Positions 1-8,809 are shown, counted from the first letter of the stretch. The stretch: 20,328 bases of DNA from an uncultured Christensenella sp. (GCA_910586345.1 CAJUHC010000026.1:1-20328), one strand, 5' to 3'. A program made the numbers and translations. The notes: generated by a model from the letters alone, not told the origin.

Positions 1-781
1 AATCGTATCTGTTTTCAGCCGTGGATTTAACTGCGTTTAAGGGAGTGTTTACTGCTTCCGTATAAGCGTTCTCGTCTATATATCCGCATTCCAACATACC
101 GCTTAACACTAAGTTTCTGCGTTTAAGACTTTTTTCGGGATTTTTAAACGGCGAATAATTATTCGGAGACGAAAGCAGTCCGACTATCGCCGCGCTTTCC
201 GTAAGGCTGAGGTTTTCGGCTTTTTTATTGAAGTAAAATTCTGACGCGCTTTGTAAGCCGTAACAATTGTGTCCGAAGTAAATCGTGTTCAGATACATTT
301 CCAGAATTTCGTTTTTGCCGTATTTTTTTTCAAGCTGTTTCGTGAGTTTGATTTCGTTAAGTTTTCTTTTTATCGTTTTGTCGTTGGAAAGGTGAGTGTT
401 TTTTATAAGCTGTTGGCTTATGGTGGAAGCGCCCTCCTTGAACGAGCGAGAAACGATATTTTTATACAAAGCTTTAAGCATACGCTTATAATTAAGTCCG
501 TTATGCGAGAAAAAAGTTCTGTCTTCGGAAGCGATAAACGCGTTTACGGTATGCGCCTGTAAATTGTTTACTGAAACGCTTTTTTTCTGAGCGTTGAGCG
601 ACGCGCTTATTACGTCGTTTCCGTCGTCGTCGTAGATTATAACGTTTTGTCCCGTGCCCGTCAGTTTATCGGCGTTGAGTTTAGCGTCTTTCGTAATTAC
701 CGTGTAGGTTAAAAAAAGTATTGCAATTAACGTTAATATACTTAAAAATATTATTAATAGAATTTTTAAAAACTTCGTCAT
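1..781 (-). CDS. Class A penicillin-binding protein, N-terminal transglycosylase part (partial)
   Basis: This gene is cut by the left edge; 260 codons are visible. The product would polymerise lipid II into glycan strands at the outer face of the membrane. Residues 5-25 form one membrane anchor. A GT51 transglycosylase domain follows: the SEDRTFFSHNG block has the likely catalytic Glu at 86, the donor-site block GASTISQQ is at 117-124, and the block KNEILEMYLN leads into YFG at 169-170. The transpeptidase half, which would make it a bifunctional PBP1a-type enzyme, lies outside the window, so a monofunctional transglycosylase cannot be excluded. The start is the ATG whose complement is at 779-781. 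An in-frame stop lies five codons upstream and no other start is near. No Shine-Dalgarno sequence precedes it, which is unusual beside genes that mostly have one. It is divergent from the miaB operon across an 80-bp spacer that is about 11% G+C by hand count. Confidence 0.93.
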   Translation of the reverse strand, partial: MTKFLKILLIIFLSILTLIAILFLTYTVITKDAKLNADKLTGTGQNVIIYDDDGNDVISASLNAQKKSVSVNNLQAHTVNAFIASEDRTFFSHNGLNYKRMLKALYKNIVSRSFKEGASTISQQLIKNTHLSNDKTIKRKLNEIKLTKQLEKKYGKNEILEMYLNTIYFGHNCYGLQSASEFYFNKKAENLSLTESAAIVGLLSSPNNYSPFKNPEKSLKRRNLVLSGMLECGYIDENAYTEAVNTPLNAVKSTAENRYD

Positions 782-823
782 TAAAAATAGTATTTATAAA
801 AATAAATAATTGTTGCAAATCTA

Positions 824-852
824 TTGAAAAAAATCGAAAAAAATTATATAAT
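824..852 (+). promoter_or_regulatory. Promoter of the miaB-mutS-mutL-miaA operon
   Basis: TTGAAA at 824-829 and a perfect TATAAT at 847-852 are separated by exactly 17 bp, which is close to the sigma-70/SigA consensus. The expected transcription start is about 858-861, immediately before the miaB ATG at 862. The mRNA would therefore have a leader of only 0-4 nt. Confidence 0.75.
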
Positions 853-861
853 CTTTTATAT

Positions 862-2175
862 ATGCAAAAATATTTTCACATTGTAACGTACGGATGTCAG
901 ATGAACGTCCACGAATCGGAAAAAATAGCGGGAATGCTCAGCGAACTCGGTTATAAGAACTGCAATGAAATGACCGAAGCGGATATAGTAGTATTCAATA
1001 CCTGCTGTATACGCGAAAACGCGGAGAATCACGCTTTCGGTAATATCGGTATGTTGAAAAAATTAAAATCGCAAAGACGCGATTTAATTATCGCTGTCGG
1101 CGGATGCCTTCCTCAGCAGATAGGGAAAGCGGGTGACCTGCACGAAAAATTTCCTTACGTCGACATTATTTTCGGTACTCATAACCTTCACAAATTAAAA
1201 GAATACGTGCAATTAAAAGAAAAGCAGAAAAAAAGCGTTATCAGCATCGAGGAAGATAGCGGTTTTATTTGCGAAGACGAAAAGCCTTTGAGGACAAGTT
1301 ATCCCAACGCTTGGGTAAATATTACGTACGGCTGTAATAATTTTTGCAGTTACTGTATTGTTCCTTATGTTCGCGGACGGGAAAGAAGCAGGAAATCGGA
1401 GAATATAATCGCCGAGGCGGAAGAACTTGTTGCAAAAGGATATAAGGAAATAACATTGCTCGGACAGAACGTGAATTCTTACGGAAACGGCACGGACGAT
1501 TTGAGTTTTCCTCGGCTGCTCGAACGGATTGCCAAGATAGAAGGAAAGTTCAGATTACGGTTTATGACGAGTCATCCCAAAGATTTTTCCGAAGAACTTG
1601 CTAAGGTTATTTCGGAAAATCCGAAAATTTGCAGATGTGTGCATTTGCCGGTTCAAAGCGGTTCAGACGTGGTTTTGAAAGCAATGAACAGAAAATATAC
1701 TGCTCAGGATTATAAAAATAAAATCGCAGTGCTGAGAAAATATGTTCCCGATTGCGCTCTTACTACCGATTTGATTGTCGGTTTTCCCGGTGAGACTGAT
1801 GAAGATTTCGAGAAAACGCTCGAATTGGTAAGGTCGATTAATTATTCTTCGGCGTTTACGTTTGTTTATTCAAAACGCAACGGAACGGTTGCCGCCGGTA
1901 TGCCTGAACAGATACCTGAGGAAATTTCAAAAACCAGAATAATGAAACTCGTCGAACTCGTAAATTCTCTTACCCGCGAACAGTCTTTAAAATATGTCGG
2001 TAAGACCGTCGAAATTCTTTGCGAAGGCTACGACGAGAAGAAAGATATGTATCTCGGAAGAGACGAATTCGGAAGAATGGGATATTTTAAAAGCGATAAG
2101 GACGCGATAGGCGATTTCGTAAATATAAAAATACTAAAGGCAAACGGCGTTTCGCTTGTCGGCGAACGCGTGTAA
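862..2175 (+). CDS. miaB: tRNA-2-methylthio-N6-dimethylallyladenosine synthase MiaB
   Basis: This cytosolic radical-SAM enzyme adds a methylthio group to i6A37 of tRNAs that read UNN codons, giving ms2i6A37. It has 437 residues, normal for the family. The N-terminal methylthiotransferase domain carries the auxiliary-cluster cysteines C12 (YGCQMN), C48 (NTCC) and C82 (GGC). The radical-SAM motif CNNFCSYC places C158, C162 and C165 around the catalytic 4Fe-4S cluster, followed by VPYVRGRE. The C-terminal end resembles a TRAM RNA-binding domain. The reading frame is open back to 721, but the 47 extra codons are AT-rich, unlike the family and would start upstream of the promoter. The ATG at 862 also begins the conserved sequence MQKYFHIVTYGCQ. 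No ribosome binding site precedes it. It is the first gene of the operon and ends 9 bp before mutS. MiaA, the enzyme for the preceding step, is three genes downstream. Confidence 0.96.
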   Translation: MQKYFHIVTYGCQMNVHESEKIAGMLSELGYKNCNEMTEADIVVFNTCCIRENAENHAFGNIGMLKKLKSQRRDLIIAVGGCLPQQIGKAGDLHEKFPYVDIIFGTHNLHKLKEYVQLKEKQKKSVISIEEDSGFICEDEKPLRTSYPNAWVNITYGCNNFCSYCIVPYVRGRERSRKSENIIAEAEELVAKGYKEITLLGQNVNSYGNGTDDLSFPRLLERIAKIEGKFRLRFMTSHPKDFSEELAKVISENPKICRCVHLPVQSGSDVVLKAMNRKYTAQDYKNKIAVLRKYVPDCALTTDLIVGFPGETDEDFEKTLELVRSINYSSAFTFVYSKRNGTVAAGMPEQIPEEISKTRIMKLVELVNSLTREQSLKYVGKTVEILCEGYDEKKDMYLGRDEFGRMGYFKSDKDAIGDFVNIKILKANGVSLVGERV

Positions 2176-2184
2176 GGAAAAAAT

Positions 2185-4758
2185 ATGGCGCTTTCTAAAA
2201 TGATGGAGCATTACCTTTCGGTAAAGGACAAGTATAAGGACTGTATCGTTTTTTACAGGCTCGGAGATTTTTACGAGATGTTTTTCGACGATGCAAAGAA
2301 AGCTTCCGTTTTGCTTGATTTGACTCTTACGGGTAGGGATTGCGGGCTTAGCGAACGCGCGCCTATGTGCGGTATTCCTTTTCACGCGGCGGATTCTTAT
2401 ATAGCAAAACTTGTTTCGCTCGGCGAAAAAGTCGCGATTTGCGAACAGCTCGAAGAGGCTTCGGCTACGAAAGGAATCGTTGCTCGCGGGGTTGTGCGCG
2501 TAGTTACGGCAGGGACGATTACGGACGACGAACACCTTGAAGAAAAGGAAAGCAATTATATTTGCTGTGCATATAAAAGCGGAGATAACGTTGCATTGGC
2601 TTGGGCGGATATAACGACGGGAGAATTGGTTACGGCTGATTTTTCGGGCGTCGGCTGCGTAAAACAAGCGGTTGCGCATATTGCGAAAATTTTCGCAAAA
2701 GAAATAATCTGTAACGACGAAATGCTTTTCGGTTCAAAAGACGAACCCGAAGTTTCGCGTGGAATAATACCGAGATTTTCAGATTATCCTGCTTGGGCGT
2801 TTAATTATTCTGCGGCGGAAAGGGCGCTTTTGGAGCAGTTCAATGCAAAAACTCTTTCGGCGTATCCTGTAGCGGGGAAAGAATACGCGATATGCGCGGC
2901 TGGCGCGCTGGTGCAGTATCTGAAAGAAACCCAGATGCACACTTTAAAAAATATCGACGGAATCAAGTATCTTAAAGTAGATAACTTTATGCAGTTGGAC
3001 GGAACGGCAATAAAAAATCTAGAAATCGTGAAAACGCTCGGCGGCGGAAAGAAATACGGTTCTTTATTGTGGTTAATGGATAAAACGAATACCGCGATGG
3101 GTGCAAGGCTTCTTAATAACTGTATTTTATCGCCTTTTGCGCGCAAAGAAGATATAGATTACAGGCTTGACGGCGTCGAGGAGCTTTATAATTCTACGGT
3201 TGTTAGGCTCGGTTTATCGGATTTATTGAAGGGCGTAAAGGATATTGAAAGGCTTACAGGTAAAATCAGCAATAACAATATTTTACCTAAGGACTGTCTT
3301 GCTTTGGCGCAGTCTATATCGGCAGTGCCGAATTTGAAATTTCAGCTTTCGGGATTCAATTCCGAAATAATACGCGACGTTTGCGAAAATCTTTATGATT
3401 TGTCGGAGGTTGCGGAACTTATAAATAACGCCGTTGCGGAAGAGCCTCCCGCTCAAATGAAAGACGGAGGATACATTAAAGACGGTTACAGTTCTCAGCT
3501 TGACGAATTGAGGAGTATCGGCAAAAGCGGAAATAAGTTAATAATAGAAATGGAAGCTCGGGAAAGAGATACGACCGGAATTCGAACGCTGAAGATTAAT
3601 TACAACAGAGTTTTCGGGTATTACATAGAGGTTTCCAAATCGTTTAAAGATAAAGTGCCTTTACATTATCAGCGCAGACAAACGATTGCCAATGCGGAAC
3701 GCTATACGACCGAAGAGTTAAAAGAACTTGAAAGTAAGATTTTGGGAAGCGAAGAACTTGCGTTGAAACTCGAAGCACAGCTTTTCGGTTACGTTAAATC
3801 CGTTTTGACTGAAAATATAAATAAACTCAAAGTTATATCGTCCGCAATCGCGCAAATAGACCTGCTTGTCAGCTTTGCGGAAATTGCGAAAACCAATAAA
3901 TACGTAAGACCGCGGATAGCGGAAAGCGATAAACCGCTTATTATAAAAGAGGGACGGCATCCCGTAGTTGAAATTATATCGAAGGAAAGGTTTATTGCCA
4001 ACGACGCCATACTTGACGAAGGCGAAAACAGGACTATGATTTTAACCGGTCCCAATATGGCGGGTAAGAGCACGTATATGCGTCAGACCGCTATAATAGC
4101 GATTATGGCGCATCTCGGAAGTTTTGTTCCGGCAAAGTCTGCACAGATTCCGCTTATCGACAGAGTGTTTACAAGGGTGGGTGCGAGCGATAATCTTATT
4201 TCCGACCAAAGTACTTTTATGGTTGAAATGATAGAGGTTGCTTCGATTTTGCAGAACGCTTCTAAAAGCAGTTTGCTTATACTCGACGAGGTTGGCAGAG
4301 GTACGAGCACTTACGACGGGCTTAGCATTGCCTGGGCTGTAATAGAGCATCTTACAGAGAAAATAGGTGCGAAAACTATGTTTGCGACTCATTACCACGA
4401 ACTTACCGAGCTTGAAAGCAAGCTTGACGGAGTTAAAAACTATAAAATTTCAGTCAGAGAAATAAACGGCGGAATAGTATTTTTGCGTAAAATTCTGCGT
4501 GGCGGAGCAAACCGGAGTTTCGGAATAGAAGTAGCGTCGCTTGCAGGAGTTCCAGCTTGCGTTACGGACAGGGCGAAAGCGATTCTCAAAAGCATAGAAA
4601 ACGGCGATAGGGAATTTGCCGTTTCCGCCGACGATACGGAAAAAGAAAAACCGCTTTCCGAAATCGAAAAGATAATAAGCGAAGTCGATATGAACTCGAT
4701 TTCGCCAATGCAGGCTTTTTTATTGCTCGGCGACTTGGCTGAAAAGGTTAAATTATGA
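2185..4758 (+). CDS. mutS: DNA mismatch repair protein MutS
   Basis: MutS recognises mismatches and small loops as a dimer and recruits MutL. The 857-residue length is typical of bacterial MutS (MutS1). The N-terminal mismatch-recognition domain has the Phe-X-Glu reader at F29-Y30-E31 in GDFYEMF. The C-terminal ABC-type ATPase has Walker A GPNMAGKST at 622-630, followed by the Q-loop/signature region (SDQSTFMVEM), Walker B LLILDEVGRGTS and the switch histidine in FATHYHEL. A short C-terminal tail follows. The start is the ATG at 2185 with AAGGAA about 6 nt upstream, just after the miaB stop. Its stop overlaps the mutL start in an ATGA arrangement, so MutS and MutL are probably made through coupled translation. 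Nothing suggests damage to the gene. Confidence 0.98.
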   Translation: MALSKMMEHYLSVKDKYKDCIVFYRLGDFYEMFFDDAKKASVLLDLTLTGRDCGLSERAPMCGIPFHAADSYIAKLVSLGEKVAICEQLEEASATKGIVARGVVRVVTAGTITDDEHLEEKESNYICCAYKSGDNVALAWADITTGELVTADFSGVGCVKQAVAHIAKIFAKEIICNDEMLFGSKDEPEVSRGIIPRFSDYPAWAFNYSAAERALLEQFNAKTLSAYPVAGKEYAICAAGALVQYLKETQMHTLKNIDGIKYLKVDNFMQLDGTAIKNLEIVKTLGGGKKYGSLLWLMDKTNTAMGARLLNNCILSPFARKEDIDYRLDGVEELYNSTVVRLGLSDLLKGVKDIERLTGKISNNNILPKDCLALAQSISAVPNLKFQLSGFNSEIIRDVCENLYDLSEVAELINNAVAEEPPAQMKDGGYIKDGYSSQLDELRSIGKSGNKLIIEMEARERDTTGIRTLKINYNRVFGYYIEVSKSFKDKVPLHYQRRQTIANAERYTTEELKELESKILGSEELALKLEAQLFGYVKSVLTENINKLKVISSAIAQIDLLVSFAEIAKTNKYVRPRIAESDKPLIIKEGRHPVVEIISKERFIANDAILDEGENRTMILTGPNMAGKSTYMRQTAIIAIMAHLGSFVPAKSAQIPLIDRVFTRVGASDNLISDQSTFMVEMIEVASILQNASKSSLLILDEVGRGTSTYDGLSIAWAVIEHLTEKIGAKTMFATHYHELTELESKLDGVKNYKISVREINGGIVFLRKILRGGANRSFGIEVASLAGVPACVTDRAKAILKSIENGDREFAVSADDTEKEKPLSEIEKIISEVDMNSISPMQAFLLLGDLAEKVKL

Positions 4759-6692
4759 GAAAGATAAATATTTTAACTAAAAGCATTTATAACAGAATAG
4801 CCGCAGGCGAAGTAATCGAAAGACCGTATTCCGCCGTTAAGGAACTTATAGAAAACAGTCTCGACGCAGGTGCTACCGAGATTGAAATTTCTATCGAGCG
4901 CGGCGGTAAACAGCTTATCAAAGTAGCGGATAACGGTTGCGGTATCGGACGCGACGATATGCGCGCGGCTTTCTTTCCTCACGCAACAAGTAAAATTTCC
5001 AAGGCGGAGGACCTCGATGATATTAAAACTCTCGGTTTCAGGGGTGAGGCTCTTGCGAGCATTTCCGTAATTTCACGCGTAGAATTGATATCCGTTACAG
5101 ACGGCAATCCCGCGTACAAAGTGAGCTGTATCGACGGAAACGTCGGCGCGGTTGAACCTGCCGCATTGCAGATAGGGACGGAAATCAGTGTTCGCGATTT
5201 GTTTTATAACACTCCTGTCAGGGCAAAATTTTTGAAAGCAGATAAAAAAGAAGAGACAGATATAACGAATTTTATAACGAGATACATACTTGGAAATCCG
5301 TCGGTATCTTTTAAATATTTCGTTGACGGAAAATTAACGCTTCAATCGCACGGCGGCGGACTCGACGAAGCGTTGGCGCAGGTTTACGGAGCGAAAACAA
5401 TTTCGCAATGCTATAAGATACAAGCGGAAAAAGAAGGAATAAAAATTCACGGTTTTATCGGCAATCAGAATTTTTTTAAACCGAATAAAACCTATCAAAG
5501 CTTATTTTTAAACGGAAGGTATATAATTAACAATACAATCTCTACGGCAATTTCGAACGCTTACGCAAGTTATGCAATGAAAAGGCAATACCCGTTTTAC
5601 GTGATTTTCGTAGAAATTCCTTCCGAACAGGTTGACGTAAACGTTCACCCTAATAAAGCGGACGTGAGGTTTGTCGATAACCGTCCGATTTTCGGCGCGG
5701 TTTATTCGGTAATTTCATCGGTTTTGGACGGTACCGCGTCTGCGGCTCGGTTTGTGGTCGATAGTATAAGATTTTCGGAAATAAAATCCGTTTTCGACGA
5801 TAAACCGAATAAAATTTATGAATCCAACCAAGCGGAATTATCGGTGAACGAGGGAAAACAGGGTACTGGTATTGGTACTGCTGAATTCGGTTTCGGTTCT
5901 GAAAAAGCCGAGGACAAATCGGAAATTTTAAAAACGGAAGAAAAAAAGATAAAGTATTACGACCCTTTGCGCGATATGCCTATGAACGGATATTTAGAAC
6001 AATCAAAGCCGTTTACGCTTACCGTTTCAAATGATACGATGTCAAGCGGTTTGGGCGGGGATAAGAGAATAGACGAAACCTATGAAAGGCGTAAGTATGA
6101 ACAGCAAATGATTAAATACGAAAAATGTAAGTTTCAAGGCTGTGTTTTCGATACTTATTTGATTTACGAAATTTGCGATACGGTATATCTTATCGACCAA
6201 CACGCCGCGCACGAGAGATTGATTTACGACAGTCTTAAAGAAAAATTAGCTAATAGAAAAATTAATAGGCAGGGTCTTATTATTCCGTATCTTTTCAGTA
6301 CGAACGTACAGGAAACGGAGTTTATAGAAAACAATATTTCTTTGATAAGAAGTCTCGGATTTGATTTAAAGCCGTTTGGGGTCGGTTCTTTCAGGGTTGA
6401 CGAAGTGCCTGCTGATTTACAGGACATTAATCTCGAAGAGTTTTTCTGCGATTTGATGTCTGATTTAAAAGGTCTGAAAGAAATCAGTCTTGAAGAAATG
6501 TTAAAGGATAAAATAGCTATGACTGCCTGCAAACACGCGGTCAAAGGCGGAATGGCGTTAAGCGGGGAAGAGGTAGACGCACTGTTTAAAATGCTGAAAG
6601 GAAATATGGGTTTAAAATGCCCTCACGGCAGACCTGTGTGCGTTGCGTTAACTAAAAAAGATTTTGAGAAAATGTTTAAAAGGATAGTCTGA
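4755..6692 (+). CDS. mutL: DNA mismatch repair protein MutL (endonuclease type)
   Basis: MutL couples mismatch recognition by MutS to strand incision. The 645-residue protein has an N-terminal GHKL ATPase domain with KELIENSLDAGA at 29-40, DNGCGI at 59-64, TSKI at 78-81 and GFRGEALASI at 94-103. A low-complexity linker covers roughly 345-440, and a C-terminal dimerisation/nuclease domain follows. The metal-binding motif of MutH-independent MutL proteins is present at 481-492 as DQHAAHERLIYD. The last acidic position, usually Glu, is Asp here. The further nuclease-domain blocks ACKHAVK and CPHGRPV are also present. The enzyme is therefore probably a nicking endonuclease that works without MutH, as in other Bacillota. 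The start ATG overlaps the mutS stop and has AAAAGG upstream. The gene ends 3 bp before the miaA start codon. Confidence 0.97.
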   Translation: MRKINILTKSIYNRIAAGEVIERPYSAVKELIENSLDAGATEIEISIERGGKQLIKVADNGCGIGRDDMRAAFFPHATSKISKAEDLDDIKTLGFRGEALASISVISRVELISVTDGNPAYKVSCIDGNVGAVEPAALQIGTEISVRDLFYNTPVRAKFLKADKKEETDITNFITRYILGNPSVSFKYFVDGKLTLQSHGGGLDEALAQVYGAKTISQCYKIQAEKEGIKIHGFIGNQNFFKPNKTYQSLFLNGRYIINNTISTAISNAYASYAMKRQYPFYVIFVEIPSEQVDVNVHPNKADVRFVDNRPIFGAVYSVISSVLDGTASAARFVVDSIRFSEIKSVFDDKPNKIYESNQAELSVNEGKQGTGIGTAEFGFGSEKAEDKSEILKTEEKKIKYYDPLRDMPMNGYLEQSKPFTLTVSNDTMSSGLGGDKRIDETYERRKYEQQMIKYEKCKFQGCVFDTYLIYEICDTVYLIDQHAAHERLIYDSLKEKLANRKINRQGLIIPYLFSTNVQETEFIENNISLIRSLGFDLKPFGVGSFRVDEVPADLQDINLEEFFCDLMSDLKGLKEISLEEMLKDKIAMTACKHAVKGGMALSGEEVDALFKMLKGNMGLKCPHGRPVCVALTKKDFEKMFKRIV

Positions 6693-6695
6693 TTT

Positions 6696-7601
6696 TTGAA
6701 AGTGCTCGTTGTTTGCGGCGCGACTGCGTCCGGTAAAACCAAATTGGCTGTTGATTGCGCGCTGAAACTCGATACGGAAGTGATTTCCGCCGATTCCCAG
6801 CTTATTTATAAGGGTTTGAATATAGGAACGGCAAAGCCTTCTATGGAAGAGAGGCGCGGAATCAAGCATCATATGATAGACGTAATCGAACCCGACGAAA
6901 GTTTCAGCGTATCCGAATATGCGGCGCAGGCCGAGCCGGTAATAGATAACCTTCTGAATAAGGGTAAAGTACCGATTGTCTGCGGGGGTACCGGTTTTTA
7001 TATTAATTCTTTATTGTTTGATTTAAGTTACGGCAATGCCGCCGCCGACATATCGATAAGAGAAAAATATAACGAAATTTTGCTTGAAAAAGGTAAAGAA
7101 TATCTTTACGGTTTATTAAAAAATACAGACCCCGAATCCGCTGAAAAAATAAGCGTCAACGATACCAAACGTGTTATAAGGGCTTTGGAAATTTATGAAG
7201 TAAGCGGTAAAAAGAAATCCGAAATACGTGATGGTACAGCGCCAAAGAGGGACTATTTTGCCGTGGCGGTGGATTATCCTCGCGAGGAGCTGTATGAAAG
7301 AATAAATAAGCGCGTCGACCAAATGTTTGAGAGTGGTCTGTTGGAAGAAGTGGCAAATTTGACGCGTCGCAGAATCGATGAAAAATATCAGTGTATGCAG
7401 GCTATCGGTTATAAAGAAGTGCTCGAATGTTCAAAAAACGGCAATACGCAAAGTACTATGCGTAACATAATCAAGCAAAATACCCGCAGATATGCTAAAA
7501 GACAAATTACTTTTTTTAAAAAATTAAAAGGACTTGTATGGCTGAAACCGGAGGTAGCGACTGCTGAAAGAGTTTTGGAGTTAATGAATGGACAATATTG
7601 A
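6696..7601 (+). CDS. miaA: tRNA dimethylallyltransferase MiaA
   Basis: MiaA transfers a dimethylallyl group from DMAPP to N6 of A37 in tRNAs with A36-A37-A38, giving i6A37, the substrate of MiaB. The protein has 301 residues. It shows the P-loop GATASGKT at 8-15, ISADSQLIYKGLNIGTAKP at 30-48 (the conserved Asp is D33), the VCGGTGFYIN block, and the C-terminal RRYAKRQITFFKK region typical of the family. I chose the TTG at 6696: AAAGGA lies at 6679-6684, 11 nt upstream, whereas a GTG two codons later would be 17 nt away. A TTG start may reduce expression relative to mutL. The gene overlaps the next gene by 14 bp. The usual downstream neighbour in many bacteria, hfq, is not here. Confidence 0.96.
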   Translation: MKVLVVCGATASGKTKLAVDCALKLDTEVISADSQLIYKGLNIGTAKPSMEERRGIKHHMIDVIEPDESFSVSEYAAQAEPVIDNLLNKGKVPIVCGGTGFYINSLLFDLSYGNAAADISIREKYNEILLEKGKEYLYGLLKNTDPESAEKISVNDTKRVIRALEIYEVSGKKKSEIRDGTAPKRDYFAVAVDYPREELYERINKRVDQMFESGLLEEVANLTRRRIDEKYQCMQAIGYKEVLECSKNGNTQSTMRNIIKQNTRRYAKRQITFFKKLKGLVWLKPEVATAERVLELMNGQY

Positions 7602-8802
7602 ATTTATAAATTACTGCGAAAACAAGCTGTCTGAAAAATTTAAAAAAGCCGATGAAACAGCATATTTTAACCAAGTCAAGGTTGTGAAAGCGTTCAGCGA
7701 ATACCGCGTTGCTTTACGGCATTTTAACGGTACAACGGGCTACGGTTACGACGACGAAGGCAGGGACGTACTCGGGAAGCTTTATGCGAGAGTATTCGGT
7801 GCCGAAAGCGGTATAGTTTCTCCGCACATAGTTTCCGGCACTCACGCGTTGACCGTTGCGTTATTCGGTCTGTTGCGGCCCGACGATACGCTATTGTGTA
7901 TAAGCGGTTTACCGTACGATACCATAAGGGGCGTAATATTCGGTAAAGATAACGGTTCTTTAAAAGATTTCGGAATAAATTTCGAATACTGTGATTTGGT
8001 AGACGGAAAGTTCGATTATGAAGAAATAAGAAATAAATTCAATAAGAAAGTAAAAGTGGTTTATATTCAGCGTTCGCGCGGGTATGAGCTTCGCGACGCT
8101 TTTTCTTGCGCCGAAATAGGAGAGGCTTGTGAATTTGTAAGGTCGCTCGGTTTTACGGGTTGTATTTTCGTTGATAATTGTTACGGAGAATTCGTGGAAA
8201 AGTTCGAACCGACCGAAACGGGCGCCGATTTGGCTGTGGGTTCTCTGATAAAGAACGCAGGCGGCGGGTTGGCTCCCACAGGCGGGTATATTTGCGGAAA
8301 ACAGGTTTATATAGATATGATAGAAAAAAGACTGACCGCGCCTTCGATAGGACTTGAAGTCGGTTCCTATGCGGGTGGGTATCAATATTTTTATCAGGGA
8401 CTTTTTATGGCTCCGCATACGGTAGCGCAAGCGGTAAAGAGCAGTCTTTTAATCGGGCAGGCAATGTCGGAACTCGGTTACGTAAATTATCCTTCTGTCG
8501 ATAAAATTCCTTACGATATTACCCGCGCTATAAAATTCAACAGTGCGGAAAAAATGATAGATTTTATAAGAGAAGTGCAGTACGCTTCTCCCGTTGACGG
8601 TTACGTATGCTGTGAACCGTGGGATATGCCCGGGTATGAAGAACCTATTATTATGGCCGCAGGTACGTTTGTTTCAGGCGCGTCTATAGAACTTTCCGCC
8701 GACGGTCCTGTTAAACCGCCTTATATAGCTTATTTTCAGGGCGGTCTGACTTACGAACACGGTAAATACGCGCTTGAAAGAATATTGAATAAGATTAGGT
8801 AA
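7588..8802 (+). CDS. ynbB: Methionine gamma-lyase family PLP enzyme (YnbB / 'aluminium resistance' family)
   Basis: This 404-residue fold-type I PLP-dependent protein belongs to the family that includes Bacillus subtilis YnbB (Pfam Met_gamma_lyase). Its true substrate is not established; the name comes from distant similarity to cystathionine/methionine lyases. Family features include the FNGTTGYGYDD region near 47-57, an SGTHALTVALFG cofactor-binding region, VDNCYGEF with the ring-binding Asp, and the probable Schiff-base lysine K222 in GSLIKNAGGG, followed by APTGGY. The start ATG lies inside the 3' end of miaA (14-bp overlap) with GGAG about 8 nt upstream, so translation is probably coupled. 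The miaA-ynbB neighbourhood is common in Bacillota. The 'aluminium resistance' label found in databases should not be taken as a function. Confidence 0.9.
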   Translation: MDNIEFINYCENKLSEKFKKADETAYFNQVKVVKAFSEYRVALRHFNGTTGYGYDDEGRDVLGKLYARVFGAESGIVSPHIVSGTHALTVALFGLLRPDDTLLCISGLPYDTIRGVIFGKDNGSLKDFGINFEYCDLVDGKFDYEEIRNKFNKKVKVVYIQRSRGYELRDAFSCAEIGEACEFVRSLGFTGCIFVDNCYGEFVEKFEPTETGADLAVGSLIKNAGGGLAPTGGYICGKQVYIDMIEKRLTAPSIGLEVGSYAGGYQYFYQGLFMAPHTVAQAVKSSLLIGQAMSELGYVNYPSVDKIPYDITRAIKFNSAEKMIDFIREVQYASPVDGYVCCEPWDMPGYEEPIIMAAGTFVSGASIELSADGPVKPPYIAYFQGGLTYEHGKYALERILNKIR

Positions 8803-8809
8803 ATTAATT

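Noticed and set aside
721..861. In-frame extension of miaB by 47 codons to an ATG-equivalent at 721
   Set aside because: The extension is AT-rich, unlike the family, overlaps the divergent PBP gene, and lies upstream of the likely promoter; MQKYFHIVTYGCQ at 862 is a normal MiaB start.
2134..4398. Antisense open frames opposite miaB, mutS, groEL, purB and other genes
   Set aside because: They are shadows of well-conserved genes, lack ribosome binding sites and have no recognisable protein features.
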